Assembly (NCBI RefSeq): GCF_000469155.1
Contig: NZ_AWXE01000003.1
Location: forward strand, 62,001 to 126,000
Source of the DNA: Candidatus Micropelagos thuwalensis
GTDB lineage: Bacteria; Pseudomonadota; Alphaproteobacteria; RS24
DNA: 64,000 nt
Direction: 5' to 3'
Part shown: positions 8,012-16,982 of the stretch, piece by piece
Numbering within the stretch: the first letter of the stretch is position 1
Layout of the letters: every line of letters starts with the position of its first letter
Translations under genes and position numbers: made by a program
Notes under the pieces: model-generated
Seen by the model: the letters and a program-made list of their open reading frames with translations, nothing else
Databases searched by the model: none
Told to the model about the DNA's origin: nothing

Positions 8012-8815
8012 TTAAGTTGTCGTTTTCGTAAAACGTGTATTTTCTGTCGGCGGGGTTTCAGGCGGGCCTGCAAAACATTGTGCATGGGTCATCCAAGCCT
8101 CAGCAACCTCACCCGTTAGGTTTAGATTGGTGTCTGAAATATTGCGGGTTTGCGTCACGACCTGACAAAATTCACTGGCAGTTCCCGTCACGGCAGAGAC
8201 ATCGCTTGGTTCACCAAATTTCCAGATCTCACCGGATGGTGCTGTCAATTCAATGTAAGGTATTGGCCCCGGAGGTGTCTGACCTTTGACCTGGAAACTC
8301 CAGTTAAATGTGTTAACGCCAAGAACCACTATGTTTTTAATCCGGTCAGAATCCTGACGGACAACGCCAAGCGCATCATAAATAGCCAGACCATGTGCCC
8401 ATGTTTCCATTAATCGAGCTGTAATACTTGAACGCACACTCATATCCGGGCCAACCCATTTAACACGGTGTTTTAGGTCAACTTCTGAAAATGCGTCGGC
8501 CATTGTGATATAATAATCGTGCCAGGTATTCAAAAGCGCCTGCCCAGCAAGCCCGTTAATATATGTCTGCTCAAATTTTTTGAGATTACCTGCCATGATA
8601 TCTGCCTTAACCTTGTCAACAAAAGCATCAAAGGCTGCCTCATCGGCGTAGCTTTCATAGGCCGCCACGTTCCAGATATGCAGATGCTCAAGAATATCGT
8701 TGAAAGTCCAATTTTTAAAACCTGTCGGAGTGGTAAATTCAGCATCTGGTAAATCAGTCATAATCTGGTAAAGGGCTTCGGACTCGTCACGCAAATCATA
8801 TGATAAGTGTTGCAT
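8012..8815 (-). CDS. TIGR03084-like, DinB/maleylpyruvate-isomerase-fold protein
   Basis: A 267-residue protein with the N-terminal four-helix, metal-binding fold shared by DinB and mycothiol-dependent maleylpyruvate isomerases. The early helix LSYDLRDESEALYQIMTDL, the segment WTFNDILEHLHIWN with its conserved His, and a late METWAHGLAI with a second metal-ligand His match this family. The biochemical role of TIGR03084 proteins is unknown. The start codon overlaps the stop of the carboxylase alpha subunit gene by one base (TGATG), so the two are translationally coupled, and it is probably needed in the same catabolic route. Confidence 0.7.
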   Translation of the reverse strand: MQHLSYDLRDESEALYQIMTDLPDAEFTTPTGFKNWTFNDILEHLHIWNVAAYESYADEAAFDAFVDKVKADIMAGNLKKFEQTYINGLAGQALLNTWHDYYITMADAFSEVDLKHRVKWVGPDMSVRSSITARLMETWAHGLAIYDALGVVRQDSDRIKNIVVLGVNTFNWSFQVKGQTPPGPIPYIELTAPSGEIWKFGEPSDVSAVTGTASEFCQVVTQTRNISDTNLNLTGEVAEAWMTHAQCFAGPPETPPTENTRFTKTTT

Positions 8816-10860
8816 CAGGCGTTTTCCTCATCACCAACATTTTCTTCGACAATCTCAATCATTAAATCATTAACACTGACTTGCTGGTCAGAAACAATCC
8901 TGACATCAACAACATTGCCCTCTACCTCAGAAAATATTTCATGCTGCATTTTCATAGCTTCGACAATTGCCAACTTCTGACCATCTGCGACTTTATCACC
9001 GACTTTAACAAACACATCAATCACGCGACCATGGAGGGGTGCGGTAACTAACCCACCGGCAGACCCGTCTCCACCGTCATCTGTTACAACCAATTGGTTG
9101 ATACTCGACAAAAATATAGCCGTATCTGCTGATTGCAGCGCATGATAAAGCACGTTTGAGTCAATAACGGCCAGACTCTTAATAATTTGATTATTCACAT
9201 TAAAGGATATTGATTCATCCGGACTCACCTGCTCAACATCATGCGTCTCAATAAGCACTTTATCTGCACCTTCTTCAACAGCAATATCAACACGATAAGA
9301 ACCAACTTTCGCGCTTGAAACGGTGAGGTCAAAAACCTCATCGCCGATAAGCAAGCTATAGGGTGTTTGCAAACTGCCTGAGGTCGAAAAGTTTTTTAGC
9401 GCATCTGGCACAGATATGGCACGACTGAGAGCTTGCTCTCTATCATGAATAAAATGAAGCACGCCCTGTAACGCAACCATCTCAGAGCTAAGAGGCTCAG
9501 CTGTGTAACCGGTTTCCCCAAAAATCTCACCAATAAATGCTGTCGTCGCCTCACCCTTAATAAAGGTTTCTTTTTCAAGACAGGTGACAAGAAAATCTCT
9601 GTTTGTTGCTGGCCCTAAAAGTGCCGTTTGGCGTAAGGCCTCAACAAGCCTTTTACGGGCGGTCTCGCGGTCATCTCCATAGGCAATAACTTTGGCAACC
9701 ATCGGGTCATAAAAAGGTGAAATGTTTTGCCCCTCAACGACACCGTCGTCAAAACGAACATTCTCCATAACCGCAGGGCGCCATGCCGCTATTTTACCCG
9801 TCGCAGGCATAAAATCATTATTCGGATCTTCAGCATAAAGCCGCACCTCGATAGCATGACCATCCAGAGAAACATCTTCCTGTTGCAAATCTAATGTATC
9901 GCCTTGCGCAACCTTGATTTGCAATTCTACCAAATCCAGACCTGTTACCATTTCCGTCACAGGATGCTCGACCTGCAAACGCGTATTCATTTCCAGAAAA
10001 TAATATGCCCCACTCTGGTCTAGAAGAAATTCAACTGTTCCCGCGCCAACATAATTAATATTTCGCGCCGCTTCGACAGCAGCTGCTCCCATATCGGCGC
10101 GCAATTCTGGTGTCATAACGGGACAAGGGGACTCCTCAATAACCTTTTGATGACGGCGTTGAACAGAACAGTCACGCTCGCCCAAATGGACAACATGACC
10201 ATAACGATCTGCAAAGACCTGAATTTCAACATGGCGTGGATAGATTATCGCCTTTTCCAAAATAAGCTCATCTGAACCAAAGGCATTCGCGGCCTCGGAT
10301 CTAGCCGTGACAAGCGCGCTTTTGAACTCATCCATATCTTGAACCAACCGCATACCTCGCCCACCACCACCGGCAGTGGCCTTGACCATAATAGGAAACT
10401 TAATCTCCTTGGCTGCTTGTATAAGGCGTTCGTCCGATTGATCAGCATCTTCATAACCCGGCACGCATGGCACACCGGCTTCAATCATTCTGCGCTTTGC
10501 AGCAGCTTTATTACCCATCAATGAAATCACCTCAGCATCTGGGCCAATAAAAATCAGCCCCGCCTTTTGTACTGCATCTGCAAAATCAGCATTTTCAGAT
10601 AAAAACCCGTATCCGGGATGAATGGCATCAGCATTGGTCTGGCGCGCAGCATCTAGAATATTGTCAATGACGAGATAACTCTCCCCCACAGGCCCTGGGC
10701 CGATAAGAATGGCTTCATCAGCAAGCGCTACATGCGGTGCCTCCACATCAGCATCCGAATAGACAGCAACTGTTGAAATACCAAGACGCCGTGCTGTCTG
10801 CATGACCCTGACGGCAATTTCTCCGCGGTTAGCAATAAGGATTTTTCTAATTGACGACAT
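8815..10860 (-). CDS. Biotin-dependent acyl-CoA carboxylase, alpha subunit (biotin carboxylase + BCCP)
   Basis: A 681-residue biotinylated subunit. The N-terminal half is a biotin carboxylase: IANRGEIAVRVMQTARRLG at the start, ATP-grasp loop KATAGGGGRGMR, and EMNTRLQVEHPVTEM at the catalytic site. The C-terminal biotin carrier has EAMKM with the biotinyl Lys near 637. It carboxylates an unsaturated branched acyl-CoA together with the beta subunit at 11726-13348. Size and order (beta, crotonase, alpha) match the geranyl-CoA (Atu) and 3-methylcrotonyl-CoA (Liu) clusters. The beta subunit details favour the first. No start problem; the upstream hydratase ends 6 bp away. Confidence 0.9.
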   Translation of the reverse strand: MSSIRKILIANRGEIAVRVMQTARRLGISTVAVYSDADVEAPHVALADEAILIGPGPVGESYLVIDNILDAARQTNADAIHPGYGFLSENADFADAVQKAGLIFIGPDAEVISLMGNKAAAKRRMIEAGVPCVPGYEDADQSDERLIQAAKEIKFPIMVKATAGGGGRGMRLVQDMDEFKSALVTARSEAANAFGSDELILEKAIIYPRHVEIQVFADRYGHVVHLGERDCSVQRRHQKVIEESPCPVMTPELRADMGAAAVEAARNINYVGAGTVEFLLDQSGAYYFLEMNTRLQVEHPVTEMVTGLDLVELQIKVAQGDTLDLQQEDVSLDGHAIEVRLYAEDPNNDFMPATGKIAAWRPAVMENVRFDDGVVEGQNISPFYDPMVAKVIAYGDDRETARKRLVEALRQTALLGPATNRDFLVTCLEKETFIKGEATTAFIGEIFGETGYTAEPLSSEMVALQGVLHFIHDREQALSRAISVPDALKNFSTSGSLQTPYSLLIGDEVFDLTVSSAKVGSYRVDIAVEEGADKVLIETHDVEQVSPDESISFNVNNQIIKSLAVIDSNVLYHALQSADTAIFLSSINQLVVTDDGGDGSAGGLVTAPLHGRVIDVFVKVGDKVADGQKLAIVEAMKMQHEIFSEVEGNVVDVRIVSDQQVSVNDLMIEIVEENVGDEENA

Positions 10861-10866
10861 AACTTT

Positions 10867-11679
10867 TTAATTCTCTTCTGCCCAGCGAGGTTTTCGCTTC
10901 TCAAGGAAAGAAGCAATACCTTCGCGCCCCTCCTCACCAATAATCGCCTCGGCAAAACCTTTCGCAGCAAAATCGATAATCTCTTTACCCAAAATCGTCT
11001 GACTGGCAAAGATAATTTCTTTACTCACCGCATTTGCATTTGGCGCACAGCGCATGACGGCTTTTCTAATTTCTGCTTCCTTGGCCTCCGCTTCCCTTGC
11101 ATCTTTTGTTACGAAATCAGCCAATCCGATTGATAACGCTTCTTGAGACCCTATACGTGCTGCAGTCATCACCATGCGCCGCGCAGCTGGCAGACCCAGA
11201 CGGTTGACAACATGGGGAATAATCTGCGCCGGAGGAATCCCGATAGCTGCTTCTGTCATTGCGAATTTTGCATCCTCGGTCACGATGACCACATCACATG
11301 CGCAGACAAGGCCAAAACCGCCCGCCATCGCATGGCCTTCAACCAGAGCAATAACTGGCATAGGCAGCGTTGATAAGGCATCAAACATTTCCCCCATATG
11401 CAAGCTATATTCAGCAACCTCATCCGGCGATTTATCAGCTTTCTGGAAATTTTCTTTAAACTCTTTTAAATCCCCACCTGCACAAAAAACACCATCTTTT
11501 CCACGCAGAGTCATGCCGCGTACAGTTCTATCATCGCGAATGAGAGCGAGCACGGCCTGAAGCTCATCCGTAAGCGCGCGAGACATGGCATTTTTCACAT
11601 CTGGACGGTTCAACCAGACCGTCAGCCAGCCTTTATCCAGTTCAGTCACAAGATATGTTGTATCCGGTAAATTTGTCAT
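10867..11679 (-). CDS. Enoyl-CoA hydratase/isomerase (crotonase) family protein
   Basis: A 270-residue crotonase. The oxyanion-hole segments are FCAGGDLKEF and GHAMAGGFGLVCACDVV. The glutamate equivalent to the second catalytic Glu is present in MTEAAIGIPP, whereas the first Glu position seems to be Gly. This distribution fits glutaconyl-type hydratases better than the general beta-oxidation enzyme, though that is a by-eye judgement. Encoded between the two carboxylase subunits, it probably hydrates the carboxylated product (isohexenylglutaconyl-CoA or methylglutaconyl-CoA). Confidence 0.85.
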   Translation of the reverse strand: MTNLPDTTYLVTELDKGWLTVWLNRPDVKNAMSRALTDELQAVLALIRDDRTVRGMTLRGKDGVFCAGGDLKEFKENFQKADKSPDEVAEYSLHMGEMFDALSTLPMPVIALVEGHAMAGGFGLVCACDVVIVTEDAKFAMTEAAIGIPPAQIIPHVVNRLGLPAARRMVMTAARIGSQEALSIGLADFVTKDAREAEAKEAEIRKAVMRCAPNANAVSKEIIFASQTILGKEIIDFAAKGFAEAIIGEEGREGIASFLEKRKPRWAEEN

Positions 11680-11725
11680 CCTCTGTCCTATTCGTCCAAT
11701 TTACAGTCGTCTCTTTGTCGGAGAG

Positions 11726-13348
11726 TTACATGCGTGAAATGCCGAAAGCATTTGGCTGTGTTTTCCTGTGTTCTCGTTCCCATAATGTTTGCAAGAGGAA
11801 ACCGCATATTTTGCGCGTATCACGCGGATCAATCATACCTTGATCCAGCATCCGACCGGAGCTGTAAAAAGCATCACACTGGCTGTCAAAATGCGAAATA
11901 ATTGCAGCGCTTTGTTTGGCAAGCGCATCAAGGTCTGGCTCTGTACCGCGCCTTTTTGCACCGGCATAAGCAACCGCTTCCATTGTTGCAGCAGCCTGTT
12001 CACCGCCCATAACACCGGATGACGCAGACGGCCATGTGAAAAGAAAATCCGGTTCATAGCCAAAACCTGACATGCCGTAATTCCCCGCACCATAACTAGC
12101 TCCAACATAAAAACTGAGCTTCGGCACTCGGATGTTGGACACAGCTTGAATCATTTTCGCACCATGCTTAATCATACCCGCTTGCTCATATTCCGTACCG
12201 ACCATATAGCCGGTGATATTATTCAGAAAAATAAGCGGAATATTCGCCTGATCGACAGTCTGGAAAAAATGCGCGCCTTTAGCAGCTTCATCAGGGCCCA
12301 TAGGACCATTATTTGCAACGAGAGCCACATCGTGACCAAAAATGCTCGCATGTACACAAACCAGATTTGTGCCAAAACGATTGCTGAATTCGATAAAATC
12401 TGACCCGTCTACCAGACGTGCAATCAGTTCTCTTGAGTCATATGGAACTTTATAATCAGTTGGAACGAGGCCTAGAATTTCTTCCGCATCATACAAGGGA
12501 TCTTGAAAGTCACTCTCTGGTTTCGGAGGGCAATGACTATTCCAACCCAGACGCCCAACAAGTTCACGCATTTTATGAATACCATCGGCATCATCTTCAG
12601 CCAGATGTTCCATCAAACCGGACACAGAGGCATGCATCTCCGTACCACCTAATTCACGCTCATCCGCAATCTCACCAGTTGCAGCTTGCACAAGCGCTGC
12701 GCCGCCAAGGGCCGCCATGCCATTATTCTTAACCCCGACATTGTAATCTGACATGCCGGGCATATACGCCCCGCCGGCAGTAGAAGGCCCATGCAAAATA
12801 GTGAATGTCGGTACACCGGCAGCACTTGCTTTAGCCAGACTATAAAAAACACGCCCCGCATAAGCCCATCCCTCGATTTTATAGGCCATCAAATTCGCAC
12901 CGGCACTTTCAACTAGATGAATAAAGGGCAGCTTATTTGCAATTGCAATTTGGATGCAAGCCGTCAACTTGTCAAAACCACGTTCGGTGGCAGCACCAGC
13001 ATTAATGCCGCTGTCATCTACACAAATCATGCTACGCACACCACTAACATATCCGATACCCGCCAAAATAGAGGCACCGGGCAAACTTGTTTCGCGATTA
13101 GGATCATCAACACAATAACTCGCTAGATTAAAAAATTCGACAAACGGCATGCCTACATCTAGCAATCTTGCCAATCTATCACGCGGCGTTAATTGTCCGC
13201 GCTCTTCAAATCTCGGGCGACGTTTTTCAGAAACCGCCTTGGCTCGCGCCTGAAGTTGATGAAGAAGCTCTATATTCTCCAACTGTTCTAAACGGTTTTT
13301 TTGATATGCGTCGCTATGAACATCCAATCTGGACACAAATGCCGGCAT
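11726..13348 (-). CDS. Acyl-CoA carboxylase, carboxyltransferase beta subunit (geranyl-CoA-carboxylase-like)
   Basis: A 540-residue carboxyltransferase subunit with two crotonase-like halves, which transfers CO2 from biotin to the acyl-CoA. Key stretches are GPSTAGGAYMPGMSDY (CoA site), ATGEIADERELGGTEMH, and in the second half NNITGYMVGTEYEQAG and GASYGAGNYGMSGFGYEP. Where methylcrotonyl-CoA carboxylases carry Phe in F-G-R-x-F-Y, this protein has Ala (AGRVFY); a small residue here is a described trait of geranyl-CoA carboxylases and makes room for a longer chain. The cluster may therefore degrade acyclic terpenoids rather than leucine, but substrate remains inferred. It is the first gene of the run. 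Confidence 0.88.
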   Translation of the reverse strand: MPAFVSRLDVHSDAYQKNRLEQLENIELLHQLQARAKAVSEKRRPRFEERGQLTPRDRLARLLDVGMPFVEFFNLASYCVDDPNRETSLPGASILAGIGYVSGVRSMICVDDSGINAGAATERGFDKLTACIQIAIANKLPFIHLVESAGANLMAYKIEGWAYAGRVFYSLAKASAAGVPTFTILHGPSTAGGAYMPGMSDYNVGVKNNGMAALGGAALVQAATGEIADERELGGTEMHASVSGLMEHLAEDDADGIHKMRELVGRLGWNSHCPPKPESDFQDPLYDAEEILGLVPTDYKVPYDSRELIARLVDGSDFIEFSNRFGTNLVCVHASIFGHDVALVANNGPMGPDEAAKGAHFFQTVDQANIPLIFLNNITGYMVGTEYEQAGMIKHGAKMIQAVSNIRVPKLSFYVGASYGAGNYGMSGFGYEPDFLFTWPSASSGVMGGEQAAATMEAVAYAGAKRRGTEPDLDALAKQSAAIISHFDSQCDAFYSSGRMLDQGMIDPRDTRKICGFLLQTLWEREHRKTQPNAFGISRM

Positions 13349-13440
13349 TTCTTTTCCTTCTAGTTCAAATATGGAATTCTAAGCATGTATAAAATTATGA
13401 GGCGAGATACGAAAAACTCACCTAATAGAAGAATAAAAAA

Positions 13441-13462
13441 AGAGGCGGGTCAACCCGCCTCT
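13441..13462 (-). terminator. Intrinsic terminator after the TonB-dependent receptor gene
   Basis: A 10-bp perfect G+C-rich stem, AGAGGCGGGT/ACCCGCCTCT, with a two-base centre, followed on the minus strand by a T-rich tract (A-run at 13434-13440). It separates the receptor gene from the carboxylase operon, so the latter needs its own promoter in 13349-13440. Confidence 0.8.
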
Positions 13463-13527
13463 TTTGATATGTAGTTGCTCATAAAACCTTTCAGAATTGT
13501 TCATATGAACAAGTCAAATCACCGTAC

Positions 13528-15813
13528 TTACCAGCTCATTGAAGCTGTCAGACCATAAGTAACCGGTTCTCCGAAATAGCCAAGGGTAATACCACCAAAA
13601 CCTGGACCAAAATCGATGTAGTTGTTGATATACTCTTCATCCCCGATATTTTTACCCCAGAGTGTCAGTTTCATACTGTCATTACCGAATGGCAAATCAG
13701 ACCAGATAAGTTGTGCATCAACTGTCCCATATGAGTCGACCAGTGTGTTATATGCGTTAGTACCGCCCGCATCAACTCCAACAAGCGCATATGGATATGT
13801 GAAGTAGTCATCAACATATGAATAATCAACATTCAGTTTAAGCGAACCGTTTGCACCGTTCATCAAGTCAGCATCAAAACCGATACCAAGTGTATTTTCC
13901 GGTGTATGCGGCAGGGCTCTATTATTGGCAACATCTGCGCCAAGCTCAAGAAACTCATCATATTCGGCATCAAGATAACCATAGCTGAGTCTCATCATCA
14001 GGCGTTCATTCGCCATAAACAGCGCCTCAATTTCAAGACCACTTATCGTTGCCTGACCAGCATTTCTCACATTAGAGGCTGCAGCCCCTTGCGCGGTAAA
14101 GATAGACAACTGCATATCTTCATGCTCATTGGTGAACAAGGCCGTGTTCAGTTGAAGGCGATCCTCCATCAGGCGCATTTTCGCACCAATCTCGAAAGAA
14201 TTAACCTCTTCCGCATCATAAGGCGTTATCGTCTCAGCAAATGTAGCTGCCTCACCGTTGAAACCGCCAGACTTAAAGCCCTTGGCAAAACGCGCATAGA
14301 GATTTATGTCGTCATTATAGGCATATTCAAAAGCTAGCTCTGGTGACACATCGTCAAACTCTGTTGATGCCGTTGTCCCGGCAGGAATAAATGTACATGG
14401 GAAGGTATTTAAACATGCCGCGGCTGTTGCCGGATCGCTTGATGCAAGTGCAATACTTGTTCGGACAATATTTTTTTCCTCATCAGTATAACGCAGACCA
14501 CCTTTGATAGTCAGCTGATCTGTAATTGGATAATCAAGCTGGGCGTAAACCGCATAGGCTTCAGTTTCACTACCATATTGAGAGTCAAATGAGTTACCGC
14601 CACCAAAATATTGTTGGGGGTTATTTGTATAGGCATCATCAGAGTAGTAGTAAGCGCCCAAAACATAATTAATATCGCCACGTGAGCCTAAAAGCTGGAA
14701 TTCCTGACTTTTTGACTCAAAATCAGTGTAACGCGCTGTATGAGCAATGAAGAGAGGTGAGCCATCAAGATCAAGAACATCAGACCACTCCATATCACGA
14801 ATACCTGTGATAGATTTGAATACTGCGTTATCGAGCTCGGCCTCAATAGTCAATGAGTGACCTTTAATTTTGGATTTCTCATGAACATTATTATCTAGTT
14901 GGACATTCTCTTGCCTATCAGAAAAAACATACTGATCAAGGGGGAAGAAAGCGCCACCAATTGCATAGAGAGGTGAGGTAGGATCAAAAATGTTTCCGGC
15001 ACTCACGCGTACAGTCTGAGAATATGGCGGGTTTTGCGTGATGTTGCTGTAATCATAAGTATAGTCAATCACAACATTGTCTGTGATGTCGTAACTGAAT
15101 GCAGCCAGCGCAGACACTTGATCTTTGTCCTCTAGATCACCATCTGGCCCGGTCGACTCAACAACACCGTCACGATCCAGCATATAGGCTGAAATTTTCG
15201 TGCGCAATTTACCTGTTTGTCCAATATCCAAATTCAGCTTGGTATGCTTACGATTATAATTACCGATACCGATTTCAGCGGATATACCAGACTCGTCTGA
15301 TGGTTTTTTGGTGACAACATTAATAGCGCCGGCAAGTGTGTTACGTCCATAAAGCGTACCTTGTGGGCCGCGTAATACTTCCATTCTTTCCACATCAGCA
15401 ACATCAAAAATACCGCCTTGTGTTTTACCGATGTAAACACCGTTCAAATACATACCAACGGTTGTTTCCCAAGTAATCGCAGGATTGATTGTGACACCAC
15501 CACGGATGGCAACCTGAGCAGCTGTCCCGTTATTAGGTGCATTCGTGATGCGGAGGTTTGGGGTATATTTTTCAAGACCCGAAATGGAAGATATCTGGCG
15601 TTCTTCTAAAAAGTCACTACTATATGCAGAAACCGCTGCCGCAACTTCTTGCAGGCTTTCTTCACGTTTCTGTGCTGTGACAACAATTTCATCAAGAGCT
15701 TGAGCTGAGGCAGAAGAGACGTTCATGCCCCACCAAACAGCGGCTGCAAGACCGAATATAAAAGTTTTTTTAAAAAAATTGTCTGTTGACAATACATTCG
15801 CTTTTTTAAGCAT
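13528..15813 (-). CDS. TonB-dependent outer-membrane receptor
   Basis: A 761-residue outer-membrane receptor. An unusually long signal peptide (about 38 residues, ending SSASAQA) precedes the TonB box DEIVVTAQKR. The plug domain covers roughly 45-165 with the motif VLRGPQGTLYGRNTLAGAINVVTKKP. The rest forms the beta-barrel, ending in an aromatic terminal residue (SMSW), as expected for Bam-dependent insertion. The type is the one often found beside catabolic genes in marine alphaproteobacteria and sphingomonads. Its place upstream of the carboxylase cluster suggests import of a lipid- or terpene-like substrate, but nothing in the sequence fixes the ligand. Confidence 0.92.
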   Translation of the reverse strand: MLKKANVLSTDNFFKKTFIFGLAAAVWWGMNVSSASAQALDEIVVTAQKREESLQEVAAAVSAYSSDFLEERQISSISGLEKYTPNLRITNAPNNGTAAQVAIRGGVTINPAITWETTVGMYLNGVYIGKTQGGIFDVADVERMEVLRGPQGTLYGRNTLAGAINVVTKKPSDESGISAEIGIGNYNRKHTKLNLDIGQTGKLRTKISAYMLDRDGVVESTGPDGDLEDKDQVSALAAFSYDITDNVVIDYTYDYSNITQNPPYSQTVRVSAGNIFDPTSPLYAIGGAFFPLDQYVFSDRQENVQLDNNVHEKSKIKGHSLTIEAELDNAVFKSITGIRDMEWSDVLDLDGSPLFIAHTARYTDFESKSQEFQLLGSRGDINYVLGAYYYSDDAYTNNPQQYFGGGNSFDSQYGSETEAYAVYAQLDYPITDQLTIKGGLRYTDEEKNIVRTSIALASSDPATAAACLNTFPCTFIPAGTTASTEFDDVSPELAFEYAYNDDINLYARFAKGFKSGGFNGEAATFAETITPYDAEEVNSFEIGAKMRLMEDRLQLNTALFTNEHEDMQLSIFTAQGAAASNVRNAGQATISGLEIEALFMANERLMMRLSYGYLDAEYDEFLELGADVANNRALPHTPENTLGIGFDADLMNGANGSLKLNVDYSYVDDYFTYPYALVGVDAGGTNAYNTLVDSYGTVDAQLIWSDLPFGNDSMKLTLWGKNIGDEEYINNYIDFGPGFGGITLGYFGEPVTYGLTASMSW

Positions 15814-15977
15814 CAGTTAACTCTCCATTAAAAAATTTGTAGATATTAAAGTGGCAAATTTACAAGAACTAATAAATGAACATAATTCGGAAAATAATGA
15901 TAAAATCTAAACTGTTGCATATATGCACCGCAATATTCGGTTTCAAAATTTTAGGAATTGGGAGGTTGTTGCCTAAT

Positions 15978-16054
15978 TGGTCGGAGTGGCGGGATTTGAA
16001 CCCACGACCCCTTGTCCCCCAGACAAGTGCGCTACCGGGCTGCGCTACACTCCG
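15978..16054 (-). tRNA. tRNA-Pro (GGG anticodon)
   Basis: Reading the minus strand gives a complete 77-nt cloverleaf with encoded CCA. The acceptor stem is CGGAGTG/CACTCCG, the D arm contains AGCGCAGCCCGGTAGCGC, and the anticodon loop is CTGGGGG (anticodon GGG). The T arm is GTGGGTTCAAATCCCGC. It follows the merR-like gene at the end of the plsX-ihfA block, a common alphaproteobacterial position. Confidence 0.96.
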
Positions 16055-16121
16055 TCCAATTAAAAGCAATGGACTATTATCTAGGAGCTTTTGAGAGAAG
16101 ACGCAACAGAGTTTATTACGC

Positions 16122-16520
16122 CTAAGTTTCATCCGTCTTGAGAAGTAATTTAGCTTTTTCGAGAGTCTCGCGAATATTCTGAAGAGCTATTTTTGTTTTA
16201 GGGTCAGGGCCTGTATTTTCTTCGTCAGAAACAATGACCGTATCCAAACCGGAGGCATCAGAACGTAAAAGCATGCTGGCATCTTTTTCCTTTAGAAGTT
16301 TTTGGACGCCTTTAATAGTCATGCCTTTATCATGAAGCAGGTGCTTAATACCCTCAATTAAGGCAATATCTTCTGGTCTGTAGAGCCGCCGCCCACTCGC
16401 ATTTTTAATGGGCTGAACCTGCTTAAACTTGCCCTCCCAAAACCGGAGAACATGAGTATCGACCTGCAGAATTTCTGCTACTTCACTGATGGATTTAAAA
16501 GCTTCTGGTGACTTTGTCAC
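16122..16520 (-). CDS. MerR-family transcriptional regulator
   Basis: A 132-residue MerR-type regulator. The N-terminal winged helix has [25 protein letters not shown], followed by [24 protein letters not shown] dimerisation coiled coil is formed by the C-terminal part, and there are no metal-binding cysteines. Its start overlaps the ihfA stop by 4 nt (ATGA), so it is translated with ihfA. This small MerR protein downstream of ihfA is conserved in alphaproteobacteria; its target is not evident from the sequence. Confidence 0.85.
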   Translation of the reverse strand: MTKSPEAFKSISEVAEILQVDTHVLRFWEGKFKQVQPIKNASGRRLYRPEDIALIEGIKHLLHDKGMTIKGVQKLLKEKDASMLLRSDASGLDTVIVSDEENTGPDPKTKIALQNIRETLEKAKLLLKTDET

Positions 16521-16831
16521 TTGGATGTAAATTTCTTGAAGGCTTCGTTTATACGGCCCTTCATCACATGACTTGCACGAAATGAGAGAACCCTACGTGG
16601 GGTAATTGGAACTTCTTCACCTGTTTTAGGGTTACGGCCAATACGACCGTTTTTCTGGCGAACGGAAAAAGTTCCAAAAGAAGAAAGCTTGACCTCTTCA
16701 CCTGCAACGAGTGCCATGGAAACTTCGTCAAGCACAGCTTCAACAATGTCAGACGACTCAACGCGGGAAAGACCGATTTCATTATAGACGGCTTCACTCA
16801 AATCAGCACGTGTTAGTGTTTTGTTTGACAT
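16517..16831 (-). CDS. ihfA: Integration host factor alpha subunit
   Basis: A 104-residue DNA-bending histone-like protein of the HU/IHF family. The start chosen is the ATG at 16831 ([15 protein letters not shown]), which follows a GGAGGTT site; an upstream in-frame ATG would add 11 residues not found in the family. The beta-arm region [20 protein letters not shown] with the intercalating Pro is present. The neighbours are plsX upstream and merR downstream. In most relatives fabH lies between plsX and ihfA, but here only 150 bp separate them. Confidence 0.93.
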   Translation of the reverse strand: MSNKTLTRADLSEAVYNEIGLSRVESSDIVEAVLDEVSMALVAGEEVKLSSFGTFSVRQKNGRIGRNPKTGEEVPITPRRVLSFRASHVMKGRINEAFKKFTSK

Positions 16832-16982
16832 GTAACCTCCGAAATAACCCTTGAATATAAGCACAATGAATAGGCTGGAAACAACTGATTTTTATAGCAA
16901 ATAAATACTTTATTTATAATTTCGGGGAGGGAATTGTGTATCTGTGGACATTTCAATAAAAAATATTGCGGAATAGCTGTGA

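Noticed and set aside
10867-13348. Assigning the carboxylase and crotonase to leucine degradation (liuB/liuC) because an isovaleryl-CoA-dehydrogenase-like gene is in the window
   Set aside because: The two loci are 16 kb apart, and the acyl-pocket residue and gene order fit geranyl-CoA-type carboxylases better; left without gene symbols.
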